DNA of 64,000 bases from Rhodopseudomonas palustris. Lineage in GTDB: Bacteria > Pseudomonadota > Alphaproteobacteria > Rhizobiales > Xanthobacteraceae. Within the stretch, counting starts at the first letter, position 1. Each line of letters begins with the position of its first letter. Location of the stretch: assembly GCF_003031265.1 (NCBI RefSeq), contig NZ_CP019966.1:682001-746000 (forward strand), written 5' to 3'. Below, piece after piece: positions 26,117 through 34,421 of this stretch. Under the pieces are notes generated by a model. The model had not been told where the DNA came from. It ran no database searches and saw only the letters and a program-made list of their open reading frames with translations. Made by a program: the position numbers and the translations under genes.

Positions 26117-26492
26117 GGACGCTCTGCTGGTGCGCCAAATGATTCTGGCGCGACCATTCCAATGAGCCTCCGGATCAGCCAGCGCTGCGATGAAGCCGGC
26201 GCTCCAATTCATCCATCGTCTTTGAATTGATCCAGATGCTGCGCCGCTTCGTTAGCGGCGCACGTCGTCACTGGCTGCTTGATACGTATTCCGATTCTGC
26301 CGGCGTTGTTCCGTCACGTCCTGCTACAGGCAAATTCTGCCGAGCAATCAAGTCGTTCTGCCACCGCGGACGCGCGCCTGATTTGGCCGCCTCGCGCGTT
26401 TGATCAGCAGACCACCTCGCGATCTCCATCACGACGATCACCACACGACCCGAGTCCTCCGCCGCATCCGGCGAAGACAGGATGGCTACGCC
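26117..26492. other. Intergenic region upstream of flgD
   Basis: This 376-base gap has two hairpins: GCGCCA/TGGCGC with an 8-base loop near 26136-26155, and GCGCCGC/GCGGCGC with a TTCGTTA loop near 26241-26261. The first may end the sigma-fliC-fliD-fliS transcript. A possible 54-codon frame starting near 26237 has no Shine-Dalgarno sequence or recognisable features. The flgD promoter should lie in the right half; I cannot identify it. Confidence 0.45.
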
Positions 26493-27161
26493 ATGACCAC
26501 GATTTCCAGCGCCGTATCGACGGCCGCCACCACGACCAGCACGACGAGTTCGACCAGTTCGGCGTCTTCGTCGCTGAGCTCGAGCGATTTTCTCAGCCTG
26601 CTGATCAGCGAACTCCAGAACCAAGATCCGCTGAATGCGACCAGCACGACCGATTTCATCAATCAGCTCACCTCCTATGCCAATTTCAGCCAGCAGCAGG
26701 AGATCAACTCCAGCATGACGTCGCTGGCGAATTCGTTCTCCAGCCTGGTGACGCTGAATTCCGTCAACTACATCGGCCACACCGTCGAGGCGAAGACCGA
26801 CACGGCGACGCTGACGGGCGGCTCGGCGACCTTCGGCTACACGCTGTCGTCAGCGGCCTCCGATGTGTCGATCAGCATCAAGGATTCATCCGGCAACACC
26901 GTGTGGAGCGGCACTGGCTCCGGCAACGCCGGCTCCAACAGCTTCACCTGGGACGGCAAGAATTCGAGCGGCACCCAGCTCGCGGACGGCGGCCAGTACA
27001 CCATCTCGGTGAGTGCGACCGATTCAGCCGGCAACTCCGTCTACAAATATTCCACCGTGAGCGGCACCGTGACCGGCATCGACACCTCGTCGAGCACGCC
27101 GGCCCTGCTCGTCAACGGCGTGTCGGTCAGCGCCAGCAACATCATCGGCGTTTCGTCCTGA
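26493..27161 (+). CDS. flgD: Flagellar hook assembly scaffold FlgD
   Basis: The 222-residue protein has a Ser/Thr-rich start (residues 1-32), then the FlgD signature DFLSLLISELQNQDPLNATS (about 33-52) and TDFINQLTSYANFSQQQEINSSM. A later Ig-like/tudor-like part contains WDGKNSSGTQLADGGQYTISVSA, the FlgD-Ig pattern. FlgD caps the hook during assembly. ATG 26493 is chosen because the 31 residues upstream in frame are charged and unlike FlgD. flgE follows 19 bases later. Confidence 0.93.
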   Translation: MTTISSAVSTAATTTSTTSSTSSASSSLSSSDFLSLLISELQNQDPLNATSTTDFINQLTSYANFSQQQEINSSMTSLANSFSSLVTLNSVNYIGHTVEAKTDTATLTGGSATFGYTLSSAASDVSISIKDSSGNTVWSGTGSGNAGSNSFTWDGKNSSGTQLADGGQYTISVSATDSAGNSVYKYSTVSGTVTGIDTSSSTPALLVNGVSVSASNIIGVSS

Positions 27162-27180
27162 GTGCGGCCGGAGTAGTATC

Positions 27181-28446
27181 ATGAGTCTCACTGGCGCGCT
27201 TTCCTCGGCGATATCTGCGCTCAACGCGCAGAGCCAATCGTTGTCGATGATTTCCGACAACATCGCCAACTCCGACACCACCGGTTACAAAACCACCTCG
27301 GCGATGTTCAGCCAGCTGGTGACGGCGTCGAGCAGCGCGACGTCCTACGCATCCGGCGGCGTCACCGTGGCGGGGCGCGCCAACATCAGCCAGCAGGGTC
27401 TTCTGGCTGCGACCAGCAACGCGACCGATGTTGCCATCCAGGGCTCCGGCTTTTTCGTCGTGTCGGACCAGACCTCGGGCGGCACAACGTCTTATACCCG
27501 AAACGGCGCGTTCTCGATCGACAACGCCGGGTATCTGGTCAACAGCGGCTATTACCTGGAAGGTTGGCGCACCGACGCCGACGGCAAGATCGTCGGCGAC
27601 GCATCGTCGGCGACGCTGTCGCCGATCAACACCAACGTGGCCGCGACCAGCGGCAGCGCTACCACCAAGACCACCTTCGCGGCCAATCTGCCGGCGGATG
27701 CGGAGACAGGCGCGACTTATTCGAGCTCGATGACGGTGTACGACTCGCTCGGCACCGCCAACTCGATCCAGGTGACATGGACCAAGACGGCGTCAAATGC
27801 CTGGACGGCAGGCTTCGCCAATCCGACGCTATCGTCGAGCACCAGCACCACCACCGGCACCACCACCGGCTCGGTGTCGCTCACGTTCAACAGCGATGGC
27901 TCGCTCGCGTCCACCAGCCCCAGTCCGCCGACGATCTCGGTGTCGGGCTGGACCAACGGTGCCGCAAACAGCACGATCTCGCTCGATCTGGGAACGGTCG
28001 GTAAGACCAACGGCCTCACCCAATATGCATCGGGTGAAGCGACGCCGACCATCAACGTCACCAGCATTTCGTCCGACGGTCTGCCTTACGGCAAATTGAG
28101 CAGCATCGCGGTCGGCGATGACGGCACGGTAAATGCGACCTATTCGAACGGACAGACCATCGCGATTTACAAAATCGCAGTCGCGACCTTCAAGGATCCC
28201 GACGGCCTCTCGGTGAACAGCTACGGCATCTACTCGGCGACCGCGGCGTCTGGCGATGCATCGGTTCAGACCTCCGGCAGCAACGGGGCCGGCAAAATCT
28301 ACGGTAGCGAACTGGAATCCAGCACCACCGACACCTCGAGCCAGTTCGCCAGCATGATCTCGGCGCAGCAAGCTTATTCGGCAGCCTCGCAGGTGATCAC
28401 GACGGTGAACAAGATGTTCGACACCCTGATCTCCGCGATGAGGTAG
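27181..28446 (+). CDS. flgE: Flagellar hook protein FlgE
   Basis: The 421-residue protein begins MSLTGALSSAISALNAQSQSL, followed by ISDNIANSDTTGYKTT, the classic axial rod/hook motif. The conserved C-terminus has ELESSTTDTSSQFASMISAQQ and ends TVNKMFDTLISAMR, which forms the D0 coiled coil. The middle contains a Ser/Thr run (SSSTSTTTGTTTG, about residues 219-231). It polymerises into the hook. A small gene follows after 5 bases. Confidence 0.95.
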   Translation: MSLTGALSSAISALNAQSQSLSMISDNIANSDTTGYKTTSAMFSQLVTASSSATSYASGGVTVAGRANISQQGLLAATSNATDVAIQGSGFFVVSDQTSGGTTSYTRNGAFSIDNAGYLVNSGYYLEGWRTDADGKIVGDASSATLSPINTNVAATSGSATTKTTFAANLPADAETGATYSSSMTVYDSLGTANSIQVTWTKTASNAWTAGFANPTLSSSTSTTTGTTTGSVSLTFNSDGSLASTSPSPPTISVSGWTNGAANSTISLDLGTVGKTNGLTQYASGEATPTINVTSISSDGLPYGKLSSIAVGDDGTVNATYSNGQTIAIYKIAVATFKDPDGLSVNSYGIYSATAASGDASVQTSGSNGAGKIYGSELESSTTDTSSQFASMISAQQAYSAASQVITTVNKMFDTLISAMR

Positions 28447-28451
28447 CCGCC

Positions 28452-28709
28452 ATGGTCACTGCCGTCAGCGATGAGACGCATCTCGAATTGCTGCTCAGCC
28501 GGTTGGCACGGCTCAAGCTGCTGTCGCAGGCAGTAGACCGCGGCGATCGCGGCCAACTGGTCGCGCTGCTGGACGAGATCGAGAAGATTAAGTGCGAACT
28601 CGTCCGAGGCCGCGAGCGGGTCGGCAGCGAGATGGCCCGCGCGACGACGCGGACCACGGCGATCACGGCCTACGCGCGCGGGGCAGGCGCACCCGTGCGG
28701 CGTCACTAA
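28452..28709 (+). CDS. Small coiled-coil protein between flgE and flgN-like gene
   Basis: The 85-residue protein MVTAVSDETHLELLLSRLAR is mostly helical up to about residue 65, with heptad-like leucines (LLLSRLARLKLLSQAVD, LVALLDEIEKIKCELV). It has no signal peptide. I do not recognise it. Size, charge and position (5 bases after flgE, 15 before the FlgN-like gene) suggest a flagellar export chaperone or regulator such as a FliT- or FlgN-like protein, by inference only. Confidence 0.65.
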   Translation: MVTAVSDETHLELLLSRLARLKLLSQAVDRGDRGQLVALLDEIEKIKCELVRGRERVGSEMARATTRTTAITAYARGAGAPVRRH

Positions 28710-28724
28710 ATTCGAACAACGGGA

Positions 28725-29186
28725 ATGATGAAGATGGCACAGATTGGCACCCCCACGGTTTCTCCGGTGAGCGATGAGCGCGCGCTGGCGATGATCGCGC
28801 TGATCGATGACCTGATCCTGGTGATCGACGACGAGAATGTCGAGCTCGCCAAGGGATTGCCCGCGTCGCGGCTGAAGCAGGTCGACGAGAAGGCGCGGCT
28901 CGCCGAGCTGTTCGAGCGCTGGGTGGCTGAATGCACTGGCGGCAATGGCGTGATCCAGGTGCAGAACCGCCAGCTGCGCGACAGACTGCTCGACCGGATT
29001 CTTCAGCTCCGTGGCGCGATGGATGAAAACCTGATGCGGCTGCGCGCTGCGATCGAAGCCAGCAATCGCCGGATCGAGGCGGTGATGCAGGCGATCCGCG
29101 AGCAACTGGCCGGCAATGCGCCGTATGGCGCCGCCGGGACGCGCACCGCCCGAGCGGTGTCGTGCGGGACCAGCCTTCGCGCCTGA
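28725..29186 (+). CDS. FlgN-like flagellar chaperone
   Basis: The 153-residue mainly helical protein (about residues 19-127) includes ALIDDLILVIDDENVELAKG. That resembles the FlgN pattern of a long N-terminal helix followed by ENxxL. IEASNRRIEAVMQAIREQL in the C-terminal helix also matches. FlgN binds FlgK and FlgL before export, and both are encoded immediately downstream. The start is an ATGATGAAGATG cluster, so the exact N-terminus is uncertain by up to three codons. The stop lies 20 bases before flgK. Confidence 0.75.
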   Translation: MMKMAQIGTPTVSPVSDERALAMIALIDDLILVIDDENVELAKGLPASRLKQVDEKARLAELFERWVAECTGGNGVIQVQNRQLRDRLLDRILQLRGAMDENLMRLRAAIEASNRRIEAVMQAIREQLAGNAPYGAAGTRTARAVSCGTSLRA

Positions 29187-29206
29187 TCCACCCCAGGGAG
29201 GCTCGC

Positions 29207-30970
29207 GTGTCGCTCAACATCGCCCGCAGCATCGCGTTCAGCGGCCTCGCGGCGACGCAGGTCCAGATCTCAGTGACCTCGGCGAACATCTCGAATGCCG
29301 ACACGACGGGCTACACCAAGAAGACCGCCGGTCAGGCCAGCAGCGTCACCGGCGGGGTCGGCACCGGCGTCACCGTTACAGGCATCACCAGCTCGGTCAA
29401 CAAGCTGCTGTTGAAATCGCTGATCGCGGCGAATTCGGATCTGGGCGCGGCCGACACCACCAACAGCTACCTGACCTCGTTGCAGCAGCTCTACGGTTCC
29501 TCGACCAGCGCGACCAGCACATCGACCGGAACCTCGCTCGCCAATACGCTGGCATCGCTGGAATCGGCGTTGTCGTCGCTCGCGAGCACGCCGACCAGCT
29601 CGGCGCTGCAGTCCAATGTGGTCGATGCGCTCGACAGCGTGGCGTCGCAATTGCGCGAGACCTCCAGCGGCATCCAGAAATTGCGATCCAATGCCGATCA
29701 GGACATCGCTTCGGCAGTCGGCTCGGTGAACGACGATGTGCAGAAGATCGCCGATCTGAATGCGGCGATCAAGCAGGCGGCGGCCGCGGGCCAGTCGACG
29801 GCGGATCTCGAAGACAAGCGCAACACCGCGCTGCAGGATCTGTCGTCGCAGATGAATGTCAGCTACTACACGGCGTCGAACGGCGATCTGCAGGTCTATA
29901 CGGCAACCGGTCAGGCGCTGGTCGACAGCGCGGCGCATCCCTTGAGCTACACCACGACGGCGAGCGTCAGCGCTGTGACCAGCTACAGTAGCGGCGGCTT
30001 CAGCGGCATCATGCTCAATGGCGTCGATGTCACGTCGCAGATCACGTCGGGCAAAATCGGTGCACTGGTGACGCTGCGCGACCAGACGCTGCCAGCCGCC
30101 CAATCGCAACTCGACGAACTGGCGCAGCAGCTCGCGACCAGCCTCAATGCGGTGTCCAACGGCCAGACCACGCTGCCGCCACCGACGAACCTGACCGGTA
30201 TCGCCACGGTCAGCAGTTCGGACGCGCTGTCGGCGACGGGCTCGGTGCGTCTCGCGGTCACCGATTCAAGCGGCAAGCTTATCTCCTATAGCGATCTCGA
30301 TTTGTCGTCCTATTCGAGTGTGGGTGATCTGGTGAGCGCCATTAACGGCGTGTCCGGACTGTCGGCCTCGATCGACACCAGCGGGCACCTGAAGATCGCG
30401 ACGACTGCGTCCAACACAGGCGTTTCGATTGCGGGGCTCACCAGTTCGGTCGGCAGTGCCGGTGAAAGCTTCTCCGACTATTTCGGCCTCAACGATCTCG
30501 TCACCGCCACCGGGGCGTCGGACATCGCGGTCCGCAGCGATATCCTGTCCGGCAAAACGTCGCTGTCGCTGGCGACACTGTCGTCGTCCGCAACGCTCAC
30601 CACTGGCAGTTCGGTGCTGTCGTCCGATGGAGCCAGCGCTGCCAATACGCTGTACGATGCGCTGACCGGATCGACCAGCTTCAAAGCGGTGGGGGGGCTG
30701 GCGGCCGTCACCGGCTCGTTCGCCGACTTCGCTTCGACCATCGTTTCCAGCGTCGCGGGGAAAGCGTCGCAGGCGTCCTCGACCTACAGCGCCAAAGAGG
30801 CTGCGCAATCGACCTATGCCAACTCGCTGTCGTCGCAGTCCGGCGTCAATCTCGATGAAGAGTCGGCGCGGCTCAGCGAATTGCAGAACAAATACACCGC
30901 CGCCTCACAACTGATCCAGGCGATCAATGCGATGTTCACCGCGCTGGTCAGCGCCGTGAGCTCGACCTGA
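29207..30970 (+). CDS. flgK: Flagellar hook-associated protein 1 (FlgK), GTG start
   Basis: The 587-residue protein begins SLNIARSIAFSGLAATQVQI after the start. VTSANISNADTTGYTKK is the axial-protein motif. The C-terminus has SSQSGVNLDEESARLSELQN and ASQLIQAINAMFTALVSAVSS, the FlgK ending. FlgK joins hook to filament. The GTG at 29207 has a CAGGGAGG Shine-Dalgarno 6 bases upstream. A frame start at 29162 would overlap the FlgN-like gene and add 15 unrelated residues. The protein is rich in Ser and Thr. Confidence 0.94.
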   Translation: MSLNIARSIAFSGLAATQVQISVTSANISNADTTGYTKKTAGQASSVTGGVGTGVTVTGITSSVNKLLLKSLIAANSDLGAADTTNSYLTSLQQLYGSSTSATSTSTGTSLANTLASLESALSSLASTPTSSALQSNVVDALDSVASQLRETSSGIQKLRSNADQDIASAVGSVNDDVQKIADLNAAIKQAAAAGQSTADLEDKRNTALQDLSSQMNVSYYTASNGDLQVYTATGQALVDSAAHPLSYTTTASVSAVTSYSSGGFSGIMLNGVDVTSQITSGKIGALVTLRDQTLPAAQSQLDELAQQLATSLNAVSNGQTTLPPPTNLTGIATVSSSDALSATGSVRLAVTDSSGKLISYSDLDLSSYSSVGDLVSAINGVSGLSASIDTSGHLKIATTASNTGVSIAGLTSSVGSAGESFSDYFGLNDLVTATGASDIAVRSDILSGKTSLSLATLSSSATLTTGSSVLSSDGASAANTLYDALTGSTSFKAVGGLAAVTGSFADFASTIVSSVAGKASQASSTYSAKEAAQSTYANSLSSQSGVNLDEESARLSELQNKYTAASQLIQAINAMFTALVSAVSST

Positions 30971-30985
30971 CGCAGGAGCCGGCGC

Positions 30986-31897
30986 ATGACGGTGATGCGG
31001 GTCGCGACCTTCGCGCAGTCCGGACAGATGATCGCAGACGCGCTGCGGGTGCAGTCGCGGATGGCGGAGCTGCAGATCCAGGAAGCCTCGGGCGTGAAGT
31101 CCGAGAGTTTTGCCGGCTACGGCGCCGACGCCCAGCACGTCGTCAATCTGCAGGTCGGGGTCACCCGTGCGCAGTCCTACATCGATGCGGCGACGCTGGC
31201 CGGCGGCAAAGTCCAGGTGATGTACTCGGCGGCCGGCTCGATCGCCGACATCGTGACGCAGCTCCGCTCGCAGCTCAGTGCGGCGTCGACTGGAAGCGCC
31301 ACCGAAGCGACCTCGGCGATCAGCTCGGCGCAGCAGATGCTGCAGCAGGTGGGATCGCTGCTGAATACGCAGTACGACGGCCAATACGTGTTTGCCGGCA
31401 GCAAGACGTCGACGCCGCCGGTCGATCTCAGCAGCTTTGCCTCGAGCGCCGGCAGCACTACCACCGCCGACACCAGCTATTACGTCGGCGACGACGCGAC
31501 CACGTCCGTCCGCGTCAGCGCCGACCAGTCGGTGGCCTACGGTGTCAACGCCGACAATTCCGCGTTCGAGCAGGTGATGCGCGTGCTGCGCTATGTGGCC
31601 AACAGTTCGTCGTTGTCCTCCAGCCAGATCGCGACGGCGCTCGATCTGGCGAGTTCCGCGCTTGATGCCTCTGCCTCGGTGCAGGAGAGACTCGGAAACG
31701 CTGCGTCCGAAATCGAGAACGCTAGTGCGCGGCAGAGCGACTACAAAAGCTTCGCCTCGACGCTGGCGAGTGACCTGACCAGCGTTGACGTGGCTGCGGT
31801 CACCGCCGAACTGTCGACCTACCAGTCGCAATTGACCGCGTCGTATTCGGCGATCGGCAAGATCTTTAGCCTCAATCTTGCCAGCTATCTGAAATGA
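30986..31897 (+). CDS. flgL: Flagellar hook-associated protein 3 (FlgL)
   Basis: The 303-residue protein has the FlgL N-terminal helix pattern (MRVATFAQSGQMIADALRVQ, then MAELQIQEASGVKSESFAG). Its C-terminal flagellin-like helices run VQERLGNAASEIENASARQ to TYQSQLTASYSAIGKIFSLN. NTQYDGQYVFAGSKTSTPPV is a clear HAP3 motif. It forms the second junction layer between hook and filament. It starts 15 bases after flgK and ends the flagellar block, convergent with badK, with 19 bases between the stops. Confidence 0.92.
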   Translation: MTVMRVATFAQSGQMIADALRVQSRMAELQIQEASGVKSESFAGYGADAQHVVNLQVGVTRAQSYIDAATLAGGKVQVMYSAAGSIADIVTQLRSQLSAASTGSATEATSAISSAQQMLQQVGSLLNTQYDGQYVFAGSKTSTPPVDLSSFASSAGSTTTADTSYYVGDDATTSVRVSADQSVAYGVNADNSAFEQVMRVLRYVANSSSLSSSQIATALDLASSALDASASVQERLGNAASEIENASARQSDYKSFASTLASDLTSVDVAAVTAELSTYQSQLTASYSAIGKIFSLNLASYLK

Positions 31898-31916
31898 CGA
31901 GGCGGCGCCGCACAGC

Positions 31917-32693
31917 CTAGCGGTGGGTGAAGTGTGGTGCGCGCTTCTCCAGGAAGGCCCGAATGCCCTCGCGGGCGTCGGCGCTGGCGAAGCGGGCGTG
32001 CAGCTCGCGACGCTCGAACAGGATGCCTTCGGCGAGCGTGCTTTCGAATGCGCGGTTGAGGCTTTCCTTCAGCGCCATCAGGGCGGGGGCGGAGAACGCC
32101 GCGATCGTGGTGGCCAGCGCCACGGTCTCGTCGCGCAGCCTGTCGTCATCGACCACACGCGACACCAGGCCGTAGCGATCGGCCTCTTCGGCGTTGAGTG
32201 GTCGCGCCGACAGGCACATGTCCATGGCCTTTGCCTTGCCGATCGCGCGCGGCAAGCGTTGCGTGCCGCCGGCTCCGGGCAGCAGGCCGAGCTTGATTTC
32301 CGGCAGCGCGAATTTGGCACTGCGGCCGGCGATCACGATGTCGCAGGCAAGCGCCAATTCGCAGCCGCCGCCATAGGCGAGGCCGGCCACCGCGGCCAGC
32401 ACCGGCTTTCGCACCTGGCGGATCGTTTCCCAATTGCGGGTGATGAAGTTCGAGCCGTAGACGTCGCTATAGCTCAACGCCGCCATCGAGGCGATGTCGG
32501 CGCCGGCCGCGAACGCGCGGGCATTGCCGGCGATCACGATCGCACCGATGCCGTCGTCGGCGTCGAACGCCAGAAGGGCAGCGCCGAGCGCATCCATCAG
32601 CGCGTCGTTCAGCGCGTTGAGGACTTCCGGCCGGTTCAGCGTGATGATGCCGACCCGGCCCTGGGTTTCGGTGAGGATGGGATTGGACGACAA
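31917..32693 (-). CDS. badK: Cyclohex-1-ene-1-carboxyl-CoA hydratase (crotonase family), TTG start
   Basis: The 258-residue crotonase-fold protein has the oxyanion-hole region AFAAGADIASM (about residues 61-71). Both catalytic Glu are present: GGGCELALACD (about residue 114) and LPEIKLGLLPGAGGTQRLPR (about 134). It adds water to cyclohex-1-enecarboxyl-CoA in the R. palustris reduced-ring pathway. The only start giving a full N-terminus is TTG at 32693 (next Met about residue 33). It is the last gene of badH-badI-aliB-aliA-badK. The substrate is assigned mainly from this gene order. Confidence 0.88.
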   Translation of the reverse strand: MSSNPILTETQGRVGIITLNRPEVLNALNDALMDALGAALLAFDADDGIGAIVIAGNARAFAAGADIASMAALSYSDVYGSNFITRNWETIRQVRKPVLAAVAGLAYGGGCELALACDIVIAGRSAKFALPEIKLGLLPGAGGTQRLPRAIGKAKAMDMCLSARPLNAEEADRYGLVSRVVDDDRLRDETVALATTIAAFSAPALMALKESLNRAFESTLAEGILFERRELHARFASADAREGIRAFLEKRAPHFTHR

Positions 32694-32720
32694 GGTCGTG
32701 CTCCGTGGTCGGTGTGCGCT

Positions 32721-34364
32721 TTAAAGATCACTCTGCTGCAGCATCTCGCGCAGCCGGAATTTTTGGATCTTGCCGGACGGTGTTGCCGGCATCGCGTCGC
32801 GAACCACGAGCCGCTCGGGGATGTATTGCAGCGCCAGCTTTTGCGCCTTGAGGAACTCGACCATCGCGGCGAAGTCGATGCTGGCCCCGGTCTTCGGCAC
32901 CACCACGGCGCAGGCGCGCTCGCCGAGCCGGTCGTCTGGATAGGCGACGATCGCGACCTGTGCGACGGCCGGGTGCTTGTAGAGCAGGGCCTCGATCTCG
33001 ACGACCGGGATGTTCTCACCGCCGCGGATGATCACGTCCTTGCTGCGGCCGCTGATCCGGATGTAGCCGTCGGCGGTCATGTAGGCGAGGTCACCGGTAT
33101 CGAACCAGCCGTCGGCATCGGTGCCGTTCCAATGCGGCCGCTTCAGATAGCCGCCGAAATTCGAGCACGACCGCACCACCAGCCGGCCGATCTGGTTCGG
33201 CGGCAGCGCCTTGCCCTCGCCGTCGATCACTTTGACCTCGACGCCTGGCAGCGGGCAGCCATCGGTGGTCGAGGCGAGCTTGTCATCGTCGTCGAGCTTG
33301 ATCAGCGTCACCGCGCCATTCTCGGTCATGCCCCAGGCCGAGACGATCTTGGCGCCGAGACCCGCCTGAGCCTGTTCGACCAGCGGCCCGGGAATTGGCG
33401 CGCCGGCGCAGAGGAAGGTCTTCAGGCTGGGTACCGGCTCGCCGCTCTCCTTCACCACGCGCGTCAGATCGGTGAGGAATGGCGTCGACGCCATGGTGAA
33501 GGTGACGCGCTCGGCGCGGATCAGCTCGGCGGCCTTGGCCGGATCCCAGATGTCCTGCAGCACTGCGCTGGCGCGCAGCATGATCGGCATCATCAGCCCG
33601 TACATGAAGCCGGTCTGGTGTGCCATCGGCGACGCCATCAGGATCACGTCGGACTCGCGAAGCGCGAGCCGCTGCGCGTAGGGCACGATATTGGCCATCA
33701 ACGTATTGGCGCTGTGCATCACGCCTTTCGGCTCGCCGGTGGTGCCGGAGGTGTAAATCAGTTGTGTGATGTCGTCCGGGGAGGGCCGGCTGCGGCTCAG
33801 GATCGCTGCGGCGTCCGGCTGCTTTTCCCATTCGGGCGTCGTCAGCAACGTGTCGAAATCGTCTACGCCGTGACCATCGACCACCACGATGGTTCGAAGC
33901 GCCGGCAGATCAGGCTGCAGGCCGCGCGCCATGGCTTCATGATCGAAGCCACGGAAGCTCTTCGGCACCACCAGCACCTTGGCTTCGCCGTGCTTCAGCA
34001 TGAACGACAGCTCTCGCTCACGGAAGATCGGCATCAGCGGGTTGAGCACCGCGCCGATCCGGGAGCAGGCGAGATACAGCACGGTGAACTGCCACCAGTT
34101 CGGCAGTTGCATCGCCACAACGTCGCCGTGGCCGATGCCGAGCCGGCTGAGGCCAACCGCGACGCGATCGGCCAGCGTCGCGAGCTCGCGGTAGCTGAAG
34201 CGGCGCACCGCGCCGCCGTCAAGCCGGACCGCGGTCAGTGCGATCTTGTCGGGGCAATGCGTCACGCAGGCGTCGAGATCGTCGTTGATGGTGCGGTCGT
34301 GCCACAGGCCGGCGGCGATGCTCGCGGCGCGGCGTGGCGGCAGCAGAACGGCGTCGAACTCCAT
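32721..34364 (-). CDS. aliA: Cyclohexanecarboxylate-CoA ligase
   Basis: This is a 547-residue adenylate-forming enzyme. The P-loop is QLIYTSGTTGEPKGVMH (about residues 195-211) and the A5 motif is SAWGMTENG (about 333-341). A7 is GWFDTGDLAYM, A8 is GRSKDVIIRGGENIPVVEIE and the catalytic Lys lies in TPSGKIQKFRLRE (about 529-541). It activates cyclohexanecarboxylate with ATP and CoA. The next gene, aliB, encodes the dehydrogenase for its product. It starts 57 bases after the aliB stop. Specificity is assigned from the known R. palustris cluster order. Confidence 0.9.
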   Translation of the reverse strand: MEFDAVLLPPRRAASIAAGLWHDRTINDDLDACVTHCPDKIALTAVRLDGGAVRRFSYRELATLADRVAVGLSRLGIGHGDVVAMQLPNWWQFTVLYLACSRIGAVLNPLMPIFRERELSFMLKHGEAKVLVVPKSFRGFDHEAMARGLQPDLPALRTIVVVDGHGVDDFDTLLTTPEWEKQPDAAAILSRSRPSPDDITQLIYTSGTTGEPKGVMHSANTLMANIVPYAQRLALRESDVILMASPMAHQTGFMYGLMMPIMLRASAVLQDIWDPAKAAELIRAERVTFTMASTPFLTDLTRVVKESGEPVPSLKTFLCAGAPIPGPLVEQAQAGLGAKIVSAWGMTENGAVTLIKLDDDDKLASTTDGCPLPGVEVKVIDGEGKALPPNQIGRLVVRSCSNFGGYLKRPHWNGTDADGWFDTGDLAYMTADGYIRISGRSKDVIIRGGENIPVVEIEALLYKHPAVAQVAIVAYPDDRLGERACAVVVPKTGASIDFAAMVEFLKAQKLALQYIPERLVVRDAMPATPSGKIQKFRLREMLQQSDL

Positions 34365-34421
34365 GTTTCCCCCGGAATAGTTATTAGTTATGGATGCAGA
34401 ATGTCTCGGCAGCGCCTCCGC

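Noticed and set aside
26237..26401. A 54-codon frame in the gap upstream of flgD
   Set aside because: It has no Shine-Dalgarno, no domain features and overlaps a hairpin. It is probably chance.
16837..31897. Genomic island integrated at tRNA-Arg carrying the flagellar block
   Set aside because: No repeat of the tRNA 3' end was found near 31.9 kb, and no integrase gene is present.
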